This document shows positions 10,066-18,970 of a DNA stretch of 64,000 nucleotides, in pieces (the first letter of the stretch is position 1; each line of letters begins with the position of its first letter). The translations under genes were made by a program, and so were the position numbers. Under the pieces are notes generated by a model. That model was not told the DNA's origin and ran no database searches. It worked only from the letters and a program-made list of their open reading frames with translations. The DNA comes from Lachnospiraceae bacterium (GTDB lineage Bacteria; Bacillota; Clostridia; Lachnospirales; Lachnospiraceae), in the NCBI GenBank assembly GCA_017617395.1, contig JAFZWG010000072.1, positions 62,001 through 126,000 of the forward strand. Reading direction: 5' to 3'.

Positions 10066-11094
10066 ATGGCGGAACGCATTTACGGCATTGATTTCGGCAC
10101 ATATGCCGTTAAGATTTACAAGATCCGGCAGGGGATCTGCTTTCACCAGAAGAGTGTGATTGCCACAAAAGAGAAGGGACAGGTCATCGCCATCGGTGAG
10201 GAGGCTGCCGAGATGATCGGCAAGCAGCCGGAATACATTCGCATCGAACAGCCGATCAAAAACGGCGTCGTTGCGAGCTACGATTCCATGCTTTCGCTGA
10301 TGAACTGCATCGCGATGGACATGAACCGGGCGGGCGATAAGTTGAAGGGCGCAAGTTTCCTGGTTGCGGTTCCGACGGAAGTTACCGACGTTGAAAAGAA
10401 GACATTTTACGATATTATCGATTCGTCGATCATCCGCCCCAAGAAGATCCGCATCGCGGAGAAGCCCCTTGCAGACGCGCTCGGATGCGGCATCGATATC
10501 GCTTCGAGCCAGGGTGCTTTGATCGTCAATATCGGTGCGGATACGACCGAGATCAGTGTGATCTCGCAGGGAGGTATTGTTCTCAGCCGCCTTTGCCCGA
10601 TTGCCGGATACAAGTTTGATGAGGCCGTGATTTCGGCCGTTCGAAGACAGTTTAACCTTTTGATCGGGCCCCGCACGGCGGAGCAGATCAAGATTTCCCT
10701 CGTTGATTTTGCATCCGACGGCAGTGCGGTCGGCAAGGCATACGGGCGCGACTTTGTCTCGGGTCTGCCGAGAGAGCGGGAGCTCACCTCGGACCTTGTG
10801 AACCGTGCCGTTGCGGAGCCGCTGCAGGCGATCGTCGAGGCGATCAAGACCGTTTTGGAGCGTATTCCGCCGGAGATTTCCGCGGATGTTTACCACGGCG
10901 GCATCACGATCACCGGCGCGTCCTCTGCGATGCGCGGATTGTCCGAGTTTGTGAGCGCTTCAACCGGACTGCGCGTCAATATACCGAACCACGGTGATGT
11001 CAGCGTGGCTCTCGGGCTTGGACGCATCATGGAGGAAGAGGCATTTGAACATCTGGCGAAACCGCTTCGTCAGACGTACTACGAGAATGATTGA
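10066..11094 (+). CDS. mreB: Rod shape-determining protein MreB (divergent)
   Basis: An actin-like filament protein that guides lateral wall synthesis together with MreC, MreD, PBP2 and RodA. The 342 residues align with MreB along the whole length, for example in SQGGIVLSRLCPIAGYKFDEA and the C-terminal ITGASSAMRGL. Nucleotide-site motifs differ from the canonical form: phosphate-1 reads GIDFGTYAVKIY (7-18) instead of the usual GIDLGTANTL, and phosphate-2 reads VNIGADTTE (154-162) instead of VDIGGGTTE, so the conserved Asp is Asn155. The catalytic-loop Glu (E132, AEKPLADALG) is kept. ATP binding or turnover may therefore be altered. Gene order leaves little doubt about the family. Confidence 0.88.
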   Translation: MAERIYGIDFGTYAVKIYKIRQGICFHQKSVIATKEKGQVIAIGEEAAEMIGKQPEYIRIEQPIKNGVVASYDSMLSLMNCIAMDMNRAGDKLKGASFLVAVPTEVTDVEKKTFYDIIDSSIIRPKKIRIAEKPLADALGCGIDIASSQGALIVNIGADTTEISVISQGGIVLSRLCPIAGYKFDEAVISAVRRQFNLLIGPRTAEQIKISLVDFASDGSAVGKAYGRDFVSGLPRERELTSDLVNRAVAEPLQAIVEAIKTVLERIPPEISADVYHGGITITGASSAMRGLSEFVSASTGLRVNIPNHGDVSVALGLGRIMEEEAFEHLAKPLRQTYYEND

Positions 11095-11109
11095 CTTTGA
11101 GGTGGATGT

Positions 11110-11973
11110 ATGAGTTCACGCAAAAACAAAAATTACGGTGTTGAACCGAAGTACATCCTGATGCTTTGCGTTTTGTTCTGCATCCTGCTGATCCTCGGTT
11201 CCTACAAGCTGCCGCGAATCTTCAAGCCGATCTCCAGAGCCGTGAATTCCATGCTTGTTCCGATGCAGAAGGGAATCCATGTCATCGGTGCCGGCATCGA
11301 CGATGTGAAGGCCAAGTTTGACGATATCGACGAGCTTCGCGCGGAGAAAAAGGCGCTGGAAGCAGAAGTAGAGAAACTCAAAGAGAAAAATGAGCAGCTT
11401 CAGCAGGAGCTCTTCGAGCTGGAGCGCTTAAAGCAGCTTCTGGTGCTCGACGAATCGTACCCTGAGTACTCCAAAGTCGCTGCGAACATTATCTCGAAGG
11501 ACAGCACGGGGTTTTTCGCATCGTTTACGATCGATAAAGGCTCGGCCGACGGCTTAAGCGTTGACATGAACGTCATCGCGGACTCCGGGCTTGTGGGCAT
11601 CATCACCGAAGTCGGCCCGCATTACGCTATCGTTCGCTCGATTATCGATGATAAAAGCTACGTCAGTGCGACCATCTTAAAAACGGGAGATAACTGCATC
11701 GTGTGCGGAAGTCTCGAGCTGTTGTCCAAGGGTTTCATCCGCGTTCTGGATATCACGGTCAACTCCCAGGCGAAGAACAACTACAAGGTCTATACCTCGG
11801 AGTTGAGCGAGCGATACCTTCCCGGCCTGTTGATCGGCTACATCTCCAACATCACGACTGTTGCGGACGGCCTGACGAAGGAAGGGTATCTGACACCGGT
11901 TGTCGATTTTGAGCATCTGACTACCGTTCTGGTTATCAAGGAATTGAAAGTCCCTGCGGTTTCGCCGGACTAA
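11110..11973 (+). CDS. mreC: Rod shape-determining protein MreC
   Basis: A membrane-anchored elongasome protein with a large extracytoplasmic part. One transmembrane segment lies at about residues 14-32 (LMLCVLFCILLILGSYK). A heptad-rich coiled coil follows at about 70-110 (RAEKKALEAEVEKLKEKN). The MreC beta-domain spans about 120-275 with GLVGIITEVGPHYAIVRSI and an end typical of the family. Its 287 residues match the norm. The start is supported by GAGGTGG upstream, 15 bases after mreB. Confidence 0.94.
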   Translation: MSSRKNKNYGVEPKYILMLCVLFCILLILGSYKLPRIFKPISRAVNSMLVPMQKGIHVIGAGIDDVKAKFDDIDELRAEKKALEAEVEKLKEKNEQLQQELFELERLKQLLVLDESYPEYSKVAANIISKDSTGFFASFTIDKGSADGLSVDMNVIADSGLVGIITEVGPHYAIVRSIIDDKSYVSATILKTGDNCIVCGSLELLSKGFIRVLDITVNSQAKNNYKVYTSELSERYLPGLLIGYISNITTVADGLTKEGYLTPVVDFEHLTTVLVIKELKVPAVSPD

Positions 11974-11982
11974 GGAGAAGAT

Positions 11983-12528
11983 ATGCTGCTGGTTTTAATC
12001 CTTGCAATTGAGATTCTCGTGAGCTTTCTGTTGCAGAGCACGGTGTTTGTCGGCCTTTCGGTTGCAAATGCGGTGCCCGATCTGTTGTTGATCGTAACGG
12101 TGGCCGCGGGATACCACAATTCCCGGTTGACCGGTATGGGGACAGGATTTTTCTGCGGTCTTTTGCTGGACATTGCTTCGGGCGGCGTTCTCGGCATCTA
12201 CGCGTTGTTCTACATGCTGATCGGCTATGCCTGCGGCAAATTCAACAAGTATTATGTCCAGCGTGACTGGTTCGTTCCGCTTTCGCTTATAGCGGTTTCC
12301 GAGTTCATACTTTGCACCTGCATTTACATCTTTTTCTACCTGATTCGCGGAGATCTCCGCTTCGTCAAGTACGTAAAGAGTATCTTTGTTCCGAAGATGC
12401 TGTACACGGTCGTCATTGCAATCGTGTACTACCTGATTTTGACATTCCTGTACGAACGCATCATCAACCGCAATGCGGAGGACGAGGCGTTCCTGGCTCC
12501 GGAAAGCATTGTTCCGGAGGAGAAGTGA
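11983..12528 (+). CDS. mreD: Rod shape-determining protein MreD
   Basis: A 181-residue polytopic membrane protein with about five hydrophobic segments, starting with LLVLILAIEILVSFLLQS. The call rests on size, topology and position between mreC and the PBP2 gene, plus the family-like VPDLLLIVTVAAGYHNSRLTG. MreD links MreC to the rest of the elongation complex in the membrane. AAGGAGA precedes the start. A charged tail (residues 160-181) is cytoplasmic and its codons overlap the ribosome-binding site of mrdA. Confidence 0.92.
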   Translation: MLLVLILAIEILVSFLLQSTVFVGLSVANAVPDLLLIVTVAAGYHNSRLTGMGTGFFCGLLLDIASGGVLGIYALFYMLIGYACGKFNKYYVQRDWFVPLSLIAVSEFILCTCIYIFFYLIRGDLRFVKYVKSIFVPKMLYTVVIAIVYYLILTFLYERIINRNAEDEAFLAPESIVPEEK

Positions 12529-12535
12529 GGCAGCC

Positions 12536-15394
12536 ATGTTTGACCCGAAGCTCAATGAGGATACAAGACAATCGCCGCTGGCGGATCGTCTCGTGCCGGT
12601 CATACTCGTGATCGGTGCTATGTTTGGTATTCTCATCGGCAGACTCTTCTTCATGCAGATGATCGATGAGTCGTCGGCCAAAGTAAAACAAGACACTACG
12701 TCATACACAAAGACGATTGCGGTACCAGCGACGCGCGGCAATATCTACGATTGCAAGGGCGTCCTTTTGGCGTACAATGACCTGCAATACAACCTCGAAA
12801 TGTACGACTCGGCCTCCCTCTCCACAAACGCAGAGAAAAATGCCGCCATCTATTCGCTTGTCCAGCTTCTCCGCGACTTCGGCTACAAGCGCGAGTTTGA
12901 CTTTTATATCAAGATCGATGAGGCCGGCAACCTTGCATTTACAGTTTCCGGCAACGCATTGCTCCGCTTTAAGAAAAATGCATACGGCCTGACGAGCATC
13001 GACAAACTGACCGAAGAGCAGCGAGCCGCGACCGCCGAGGATGTGTTCAAGTTCCTTCGCTACGGCAACAATTCGTCGCGCATGTTCCAGATTTCGGACG
13101 ATTATTCCCTCGAGGACGCTCTTGAGATCATGGCGTACCGGTATCAATTGTTCATTCTCTATCCGAGCTACACGAGTTTCCGGATTGTGAGCGACATCAG
13201 CGACCGCGCGCGCATCAGTTTTTATGAAAACACGACAAAGATTCCCGGCCTTGAGATCACCAAGACGACGAAGCGAGTCTATAACAATGCAGAGTATTTT
13301 GCGCATATCATCGGCTATATCGGCCTTGTCAACGCCGAGGAGCTGGCGACGCTTCGCGAGACCAACGACCACTATAACGACCAGAGTATCGTCGGCAAAT
13401 TGGGCATTGAGAAATCCTACGAGTCCGACCTCGCCGGAACCGACGGCGTCGCGACAATCATCGTCAACGATTACGGGCAGGTTGTCAGCAAGTCGGTGAC
13501 GCAGGAGCCGATCGCCGGCAACGACCTCTACCTGACGCTCGATTCGGAGCTGCAGATCGGCTGTTACAATATCCTGAAGCGCAACATCGCAACCATTTTG
13601 CTCAAGTATATCGTGCCGGATATGGACTACGGTACGAAGGGAGAGGATGCAACCGACATCAAGATCCCGATTTATGAGGTTTACTACGCGCTCATCAACA
13701 ACCATGTCATCGACACGAAGCATTTTACGGCGGAGGACGCGACTGACCTTGAAAAGAGCGTGTATCACCAGTTTGAGAATATGGAGGAGAGCATCTGGAA
13801 TCGTCTCCTCGACCTACTGGATGCCGACTGTACGGTCACAAACAAGCAGGCCGGCGATCTGATGGGAGAGTATCTGTCGTTCCTGTACTCAAAGCTCGGT
13901 TCCTCAAACTGGGACATCATCAACTCGTCCGCGATCAACACACAGGACGAGCAATACGTAAACTATGTCGACGGAAAATTGAGCCTTAGCAAGTTCCTGC
14001 AGTATGCAATCACGCAGGGCTGGATCAAGCTTGACCGCTTAAACATCGACTCGGAGTACTATGATACGAACGAATTGTACGGCTTTTTGCACGATTACAT
14101 CGTGGCACACCTTCGCGACGATTCCGAGTACCAGAGCAAGGTTTACCGCTCGCTGATCTTCAATTACACACTGACCGGGCGCGACCTGTCGCTTCTCTTG
14201 TACGACCAGGGCGTGCTGAAGGAAGACCTGGATACGTACCGCTCGCTTAAAAACGGAACGCTCTCTGCCTACAACTTCATAACCAGAAAGATCAAGCTTT
14301 TGGAAATCACGCCGGCGATGCTTGCGCTTGAGCCGTGCAGCGGTTCCATCGTCATGACGGACCCGAACACCGGCCTCGTCAAGTGCCTGGTTTCGTATCC
14401 GAGTTACGACAACAATTACCTTACGAACTCCATTGACATGGAGTACTATAACAAGCTTCTCGCCGATAAATCGTACCCTATGGTATGCCGTGCGACCACA
14501 TCGAAGACAACGACCGGTTCCACCTTCAAGCCGCTCATGGCCATCGCCGGACTGACCGAGGGCGTGATCACCGTCGGTGAGACCATACACGACGATACGA
14601 TCTTCAAAAAGATCGAGCCGTCGCCGCGGTGCTGGATCAATCCCGGAAGCCACGGCAACATCACAGTGACGGATGCCATCCGCGATTCGTGTAACTATTT
14701 CTTCTACGAAGTCGGCTACCGCCTGTCGGTAAATGACCGCGAGGAGTACGTCGACTCGATCGGTATCCGCACGATTCAGCGATACGCCAAGCTGTTCGGC
14801 TTAGGCGATCGCTCCGGAGTCGAGATGTCCGAGTCCGCGCCGATCATCTCCAACACCGACGCGATCCGTACGTCCATCGGTTACTACCACAGCTTCTCGC
14901 CAGTTCAGATCTGTCGGTATTTAACGACAGTCGTCAACGAGGGCACGTGCTACGATCTGACGCTCATCAACCGCGTCGAGACGCAGAGCGGAGAGCTTGT
15001 CCGCAAGAACACAGCAACGGTCCACAATACAATCTCGGTCGTTTCTCAGTCGTCCTGGGATTCGGTCAAGCTCGGTATGTACCGCGTGGTCAACGCCGAA
15101 AAATCCAACCTGAGAAAGATCTTCACCGACCTCAGCATTCCGGTAGCCGGCAAGACCGGTACCGCGCAGGTGAGCTACAACCATCCGAACAACGCGCTGT
15201 TCATCTCGTTCGCGCCGTATTCGTCGCCCGAGGTTTGCCTGACCGTTGTCATTCCGAACGGCTACGCTTCCTCGAACTCGGCGTCGGTCGCGCGTGAGGT
15301 GTACGGTTTCTACTTCGAGGGTGAGAACAAGGATGCCCTCTTAAGCGGCAATGTGATCGCCGGTTCCATCATAGATGTCGGCTACACCGACTAA
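12536..15394 (+). CDS. mrdA: Penicillin-binding protein 2 (MrdA), elongation transpeptidase, unusually long
   Basis: A class B transpeptidase that crosslinks peptidoglycan during cell elongation with RodA. The chosen ATG follows GGAGGAGAAG and clears the mreD stop. A single N-terminal anchor lies at about residues 20-42. The active-site motifs are all present: STFK at 662-665, SCN at 718-720 and KTG at 873-875. With 953 residues it is far longer than the usual 600-700. The extra length is a region at about residues 370-600, between the pedestal and transpeptidase domains, with many Tyr, Asp and Leu residues (for example EVYYALINNHVIDTKHF). Long PBP2 forms are, as far as I know, found in related Clostridia. 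Confidence 0.94.
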   Translation: MFDPKLNEDTRQSPLADRLVPVILVIGAMFGILIGRLFFMQMIDESSAKVKQDTTSYTKTIAVPATRGNIYDCKGVLLAYNDLQYNLEMYDSASLSTNAEKNAAIYSLVQLLRDFGYKREFDFYIKIDEAGNLAFTVSGNALLRFKKNAYGLTSIDKLTEEQRAATAEDVFKFLRYGNNSSRMFQISDDYSLEDALEIMAYRYQLFILYPSYTSFRIVSDISDRARISFYENTTKIPGLEITKTTKRVYNNAEYFAHIIGYIGLVNAEELATLRETNDHYNDQSIVGKLGIEKSYESDLAGTDGVATIIVNDYGQVVSKSVTQEPIAGNDLYLTLDSELQIGCYNILKRNIATILLKYIVPDMDYGTKGEDATDIKIPIYEVYYALINNHVIDTKHFTAEDATDLEKSVYHQFENMEESIWNRLLDLLDADCTVTNKQAGDLMGEYLSFLYSKLGSSNWDIINSSAINTQDEQYVNYVDGKLSLSKFLQYAITQGWIKLDRLNIDSEYYDTNELYGFLHDYIVAHLRDDSEYQSKVYRSLIFNYTLTGRDLSLLLYDQGVLKEDLDTYRSLKNGTLSAYNFITRKIKLLEITPAMLALEPCSGSIVMTDPNTGLVKCLVSYPSYDNNYLTNSIDMEYYNKLLADKSYPMVCRATTSKTTTGSTFKPLMAIAGLTEGVITVGETIHDDTIFKKIEPSPRCWINPGSHGNITVTDAIRDSCNYFFYEVGYRLSVNDREEYVDSIGIRTIQRYAKLFGLGDRSGVEMSESAPIISNTDAIRTSIGYYHSFSPVQICRYLTTVVNEGTCYDLTLINRVETQSGELVRKNTATVHNTISVVSQSSWDSVKLGMYRVVNAEKSNLRKIFTDLSIPVAGKTGTAQVSYNHPNNALFISFAPYSSPEVCLTVVIPNGYASSNSASVAREVYGFYFEGENKDALLSGNVIAGSIIDVGYTD

Positions 15395-15418
15395 ACAAAA
15401 CCAAGGAGTTACTGCTTC

Positions 15419-16141
15419 ATGAAAAATGATACATCCGTAGTTGTAAAAGGGTACAAGGACGGCATTTTGCTGATTCTGGATGCAGAGCTTCCCTTCGAGG
15501 CGCTGTTGGAACGCATCCGCAAAAAGTTCGAGGATTCCGCCAAGTTTTTAGGGTCCGCGAAGCTTGCTTTGACATTTTCCGGAAGAAACTTAAGCGTTCC
15601 GGAGCAGAAGGATGTCCTGCGCGTGATCTCCGAGGTGAGCGACCTTGAGATCATCTGCGTGTTCGACAACGACGAATCGACGGAGGACGTGTTGAAGATG
15701 ACGGTCGACAATGTCATCTCGAGCCTCTCGAACCAGACCGGCAAATTCTTCTTCGGTTCCGTCACGGAGGGCTCTCACGTGGAGACCGAAAACTCCATGG
15801 TCATCGTCGGCAACATCGAAAAGGGCGGCTCGGTCAGCTGCGGCGGCAGCCTCGTCGTTCTGGGAGCGATTCTTGGCTCCGCGACCGCGGGCACGAACGG
15901 CAACCGCGACGCCTTGATCTTCGCGTCATCCGTTGATGCTGAGCACCTTCAGATCGTAAAGACCGTGTATGATCCGGACAGCGTGAACGAGAAGGAGAAG
16001 AAGAAACTTCGCAAGGCGGAGCTGAAGGCTCATCTCGACCGCGCAGCACGCCTCATCACGCTTCGCGATGACGAACTCATCATTGTCCCGGTGGAAGAGG
16101 ACACCTTACGTTTTGATTCCGATTTAAGCGAACTGCTCTGA
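15419..16141 (+). CDS. minC: Septum site-determining protein MinC
   Basis: An inhibitor of FtsZ assembly away from midcell. The N-terminal domain (1-100) begins VVVKGYKDGILLILD and the C-terminal beta-helix is clear in FFFGSVTEGSHVETENSMVI and VVLGAILGSATAGTNGNRDA. About 45 residues follow the beta-helix, rich in Lys/Glu then Asp/Leu, which is longer than in model MinC. It lies between mrdA and rodA. In many Clostridia minD and minE follow minC here, but in this window rodA starts ten bases after minC, so any MinD partner must be encoded elsewhere. AAGGAG lies upstream of the start. Confidence 0.9.
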   Translation: MKNDTSVVVKGYKDGILLILDAELPFEALLERIRKKFEDSAKFLGSAKLALTFSGRNLSVPEQKDVLRVISEVSDLEIICVFDNDESTEDVLKMTVDNVISSLSNQTGKFFFGSVTEGSHVETENSMVIVGNIEKGGSVSCGGSLVVLGAILGSATAGTNGNRDALIFASSVDAEHLQIVKTVYDPDSVNEKEKKKLRKAELKAHLDRAARLITLRDDELIIVPVEEDTLRFDSDLSELL

Positions 16142-16151
16142 AAGGATACCT

Positions 16152-17354
16152 ATGTTCAAAAAGAAGGGCTACACGATATCCAACTACCGGTTCTCAATCG
16201 TCTCGATTGTCGTGATCATGCTCACTCTGAGCACCATGCTGATCTCGAGACTGCAGAGCGCCGGCGACAACTATCTGATCAAGCAAATTGCAGGTGTTTT
16301 GCTTGGTCTTATGGTTATGGTCGGAGTTTCGCTTGTGGACTATCACTTCATCTGCAAAATGTTCGTTCCGCTGTATCTGATCAACATTTTGCTCATGTTC
16401 ATCTGCAAATACATCACCTACGACAAATTCCCGCTGATCTACGGCTGGAAGCATTACCAGGCGAAGCGCTGGATCAAGATCGGCGGCGGAGGTCTGCCGC
16501 AGCGAGGCTTTGAGTTCATGCCTTCGGAGATCACCAAGATCGTTATGATCATCTTCATGGCGAAGCTGTTCTGCCTGATGGAGAAGAAGATCAATACGGT
16601 CATCGGACTGATTATCATTTTTGGTTTAGTCGGCTATCCGATCTACCTGGTATTCGACCAGCCCGACCTTTCGACGAGTCTTGTGTTGGCCGCGACCTTT
16701 ATCTGCGTTCTGTTCCTTGCCGGCCTGTCCCTGAAAGTATTGTCCGTAGGACTGTTGGTCGGATTGCCACTACTGGGCGGACTTCTTTGGTACGTCATGC
16801 AGGACTATCAGATCCTTCTTAACCCGTACCAGCAGGACCGAATTCTTTCATTGTTCCATCCGGAGGAATTCAAGGACCTGATGTATCAGCAAAACAATGC
16901 CGCTGCCGCAATCTCGTCCGGCGGCATGTTCGGAAAACTGATTGTCGGCAACAGCGGAAGACGACTGACCGACTTTGTCCCCGTCGTTGAGTGTGACTTC
17001 ATCTTCAGCTCCGTTGCGGAAGAGTTCGGCTTCTTCGGCTGCGTCTTCGTCATCATGCTGTTTGTTCTTTTTGCAGTTCTTGCGTTCCGCATTGCCAAGC
17101 GCGCAAAGGACCGCCTGGGCTATCTGGTCGCCTCGGGCATCGCCATAACGATCACGTTGCAGGCAGTCGTTAATATCGGCGTTGTCGTGTCGCTTCTGCC
17201 GAACACCGGTATTCCGCTGCCGTTCCTTAGCATGGGACTCAGCTCCCTGGTAACCAACATGGCCATCGTCGGAATCCTGTTAAACGTCGGTTTACAGGAT
17301 AAGGACGTCGTGGTCGAGGAAAAATACGAATTTGAAGAGGGACTTCTGGAATGA
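16152..17354 (+). CDS. rodA: Peptidoglycan glycosyltransferase RodA (SEDS family)
   Basis: A SEDS-family membrane glycosyltransferase that polymerises lipid II with PBP2 during elongation. The 400 residues are hydrophobic with about ten membrane segments. SEDS signatures include FDQPDLSTSL, which supplies the essential Asp of the family, FAVLAFRIAKRAKD, and NIGVVVSLLPNTGIPLPFLS near the C-terminus. AAGGATA is upstream. The last four bases overlap the dacA start (ATGA), so the two are translationally coupled. FtsW or SpoVE are alternatives by sequence alone, but the mre/mrdA context favours RodA. Confidence 0.92.
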   Translation: MFKKKGYTISNYRFSIVSIVVIMLTLSTMLISRLQSAGDNYLIKQIAGVLLGLMVMVGVSLVDYHFICKMFVPLYLINILLMFICKYITYDKFPLIYGWKHYQAKRWIKIGGGGLPQRGFEFMPSEITKIVMIIFMAKLFCLMEKKINTVIGLIIIFGLVGYPIYLVFDQPDLSTSLVLAATFICVLFLAGLSLKVLSVGLLVGLPLLGGLLWYVMQDYQILLNPYQQDRILSLFHPEEFKDLMYQQNNAAAAISSGGMFGKLIVGNSGRRLTDFVPVVECDFIFSSVAEEFGFFGCVFVIMLFVLFAVLAFRIAKRAKDRLGYLVASGIAITITLQAVVNIGVVVSLLPNTGIPLPFLSMGLSSLVTNMAIVGILLNVGLQDKDVVVEEKYEFEEGLLE

Positions 17355-18370
17355 TTGGCATTTTCCGAAGAAAACTGAAAGCCGCAACGGCACTGCTGCT
17401 GTCACTTGTGCTTGCGTCGTGCCTTCTGTCCGGCTGCGGCAAGAGCGACGGGTCGGATCTGATGGCGAACTATGCCTCGTCGGACAGCGTTGTCAACGAC
17501 GACATCGGTGCGCAGAGAGCCGCTACGTTCACGCCGCTTCTTTCGCAGTGGTTCATATGCGACGTCTCTGCGGACATGCTCACGACCGATTATGTCTTCG
17601 ATGATGCCAATCCGAGTCGGAGCGGGGCAGCATTTGTCATCGACCGCACGGAAAATAAGCTCCTGTTCGGCTATCACATGTTCGACAAAGTTGCGCCGGC
17701 CTCGGTCACGAAGCTGATGACCTCGCTCGTTGTACTGCAGCGCTGCGACGTCAATGACGTCGTCAAAATTGATGAGACAGTTGCGAAGATGGCGCGCGGC
17801 TCGGTTGCCGAGCTTAAGGAGGGCGACGAGATTACGGTGTACAACCTCTTGATCGCACTTCTAACGATCTCAGCGAACAATGCCGCGGTGGCACTTGCAA
17901 GGCACGTGTCCGGCACCGAGGAGGAGTTTGTCAAGCTCATGAACCAGGAGATGGACAAACTCGGCGCGAACGACACGACCTTCGTCAATTGCAGCGGTCT
18001 GCAGGTCGCAAACCACATGGTTACCGCATACGACATGTACGTTGTTTACCAGGAGTGCACGAAGTATCCCGCGTTCCGCGAGATCATGAAACTGAACAGC
18101 GGCGAATACGAATATACGAACGCGGCGGGAGAGCAGTGCGTACGTGCGTACAAGACGACCAACTGCTTTAAGCTTGGCACCTACCCGTATCCGTCGGGCA
18201 TCGAAATTCTCGGCAGCAAGACCGGAACGACCGACCGCGCAGGGTATTGTCTGATTCTTCATGTTCGCGGAATTTCGGGCCACGAATACCTTCTCGGCGT
18301 GTTCCACTGTGAGACGGAAGCGAAGCTGTATCAAAAGATGAACACATTAATGGAAACGTATTGCAAATAG
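17351..18370 (+). CDS. dacA: D-alanyl-D-alanine carboxypeptidase (PBP5-like lipoprotein)
   Basis: A serine-type carboxypeptidase that trims the terminal D-Ala from peptidoglycan stem peptides and so limits crosslinking. The N-terminus is a lipoprotein signal with lipobox LLSGC (about residues 25-29). Active-site motifs are SVTK (118-121), SAN (174-176) and KTG (290-292). Its 339 residues contain only the catalytic domain, without the C-terminal amphipathic anchor of PBP5, which fits with a lipid anchor instead. It closes the elongasome operon and overlaps rodA by four bases. Confidence 0.92.
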   Translation: MIGIFRRKLKAATALLLSLVLASCLLSGCGKSDGSDLMANYASSDSVVNDDIGAQRAATFTPLLSQWFICDVSADMLTTDYVFDDANPSRSGAAFVIDRTENKLLFGYHMFDKVAPASVTKLMTSLVVLQRCDVNDVVKIDETVAKMARGSVAELKEGDEITVYNLLIALLTISANNAAVALARHVSGTEEEFVKLMNQEMDKLGANDTTFVNCSGLQVANHMVTAYDMYVVYQECTKYPAFREIMKLNSGEYEYTNAAGEQCVRAYKTTNCFKLGTYPYPSGIEILGSKTGTTDRAGYCLILHVRGISGHEYLLGVFHCETEAKLYQKMNTLMETYCK

Positions 18371-18391
18371 ACACGTCATTGCAAAAAATGG

Positions 18392-18420
18392 TTGTTATTT
18401 TCCGCCCCATGTAATATAAT
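18392..18420 (+). promoter_or_regulatory. Promoter for the small P-loop gene
   Basis: TTGTTA, 17 bases, TATAAT, ending 61 bases before the ATG at 18482. With the terminator at 18924 it defines a one-gene transcript. Confidence 0.75.
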
Positions 18421-18481
18421 AAACTCATCAGACAGGATGCCTGTTCTGACACGATTTCAATTCCTGAAGGAGGGCTTTGCC

Positions 18482-18901
18482 ATGGTACAGATTATTGCCG
18501 GCGAGAAAGGAAAGGGGAAGACGAAGATTCTTTTGGACAAGGTGAATTCCGATGTCCTTACATCGAAAGGTACGATTGTCTATTTGGATAAAAGCAACAA
18601 GCACATGTACGAGCTCAACAACAAGATCCGCCTGATCAATGTCAACGACTATTGCATCGAGTGCGCATCCGAGTTCGTAGGCTTCATCTGCGGTATCATT
18701 TCGCAGGACCACGATCTTGAGAAGGTTTACCTTGACAGCTTCTTGAAGGTTGCCTGCCTCGGAATCGACGATATCGAGCGCGTAATCGCAAAGCTTGATA
18801 TGATTTCCGTAAAGTTCAATGTTGACATCATCATCAGCCTTTCCGCAAATGCGGAGACGTTGACGGAAGCGGTTCGGTCCAAGGTGATTGTCGCTTTGTA
18901 A
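18482..18901 (+). CDS. Small P-loop protein of unknown function
   Basis: A 139-residue protein with a Walker A motif GEKGKGKT at residues 7-14 close to its N-terminus. A possible Walker B strand is VDIIISLSA near residue 122. It has no membrane segment. The ATG at 18482 is preferred because AAGGAGG precedes it. I do not recognise a characterised family; the small size suggests a nucleotide-binding regulator rather than an enzyme, but this is only inference. It is flanked by its own promoter and a strong terminator, and stands between the shape operon and a cell-division gene group. Confidence 0.7.
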   Translation: MVQIIAGEKGKGKTKILLDKVNSDVLTSKGTIVYLDKSNKHMYELNNKIRLINVNDYCIECASEFVGFICGIISQDHDLEKVYLDSFLKVACLGIDDIERVIAKLDMISVKFNVDIIISLSANAETLTEAVRSKVIVAL

Positions 18902-18923
18902 TTTCTTTGTTTTGGAATGCAAC

Positions 18924-18954
18924 GGGGACCATCGAAGGATGGTCCCCTGTTTAT
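18924..18954 (+). terminator. Rho-independent terminator
   Basis: A perfect 10-bp stem GGGGACCATC / GATGGTCCCC with a GAAG tetraloop, followed by TGTTTAT. It ends the small P-loop gene. The U-run is short, so some readthrough into the next gene is possible. Confidence 0.8.
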
Positions 18955-18970
18955 GATAGGGGAGTTATCG

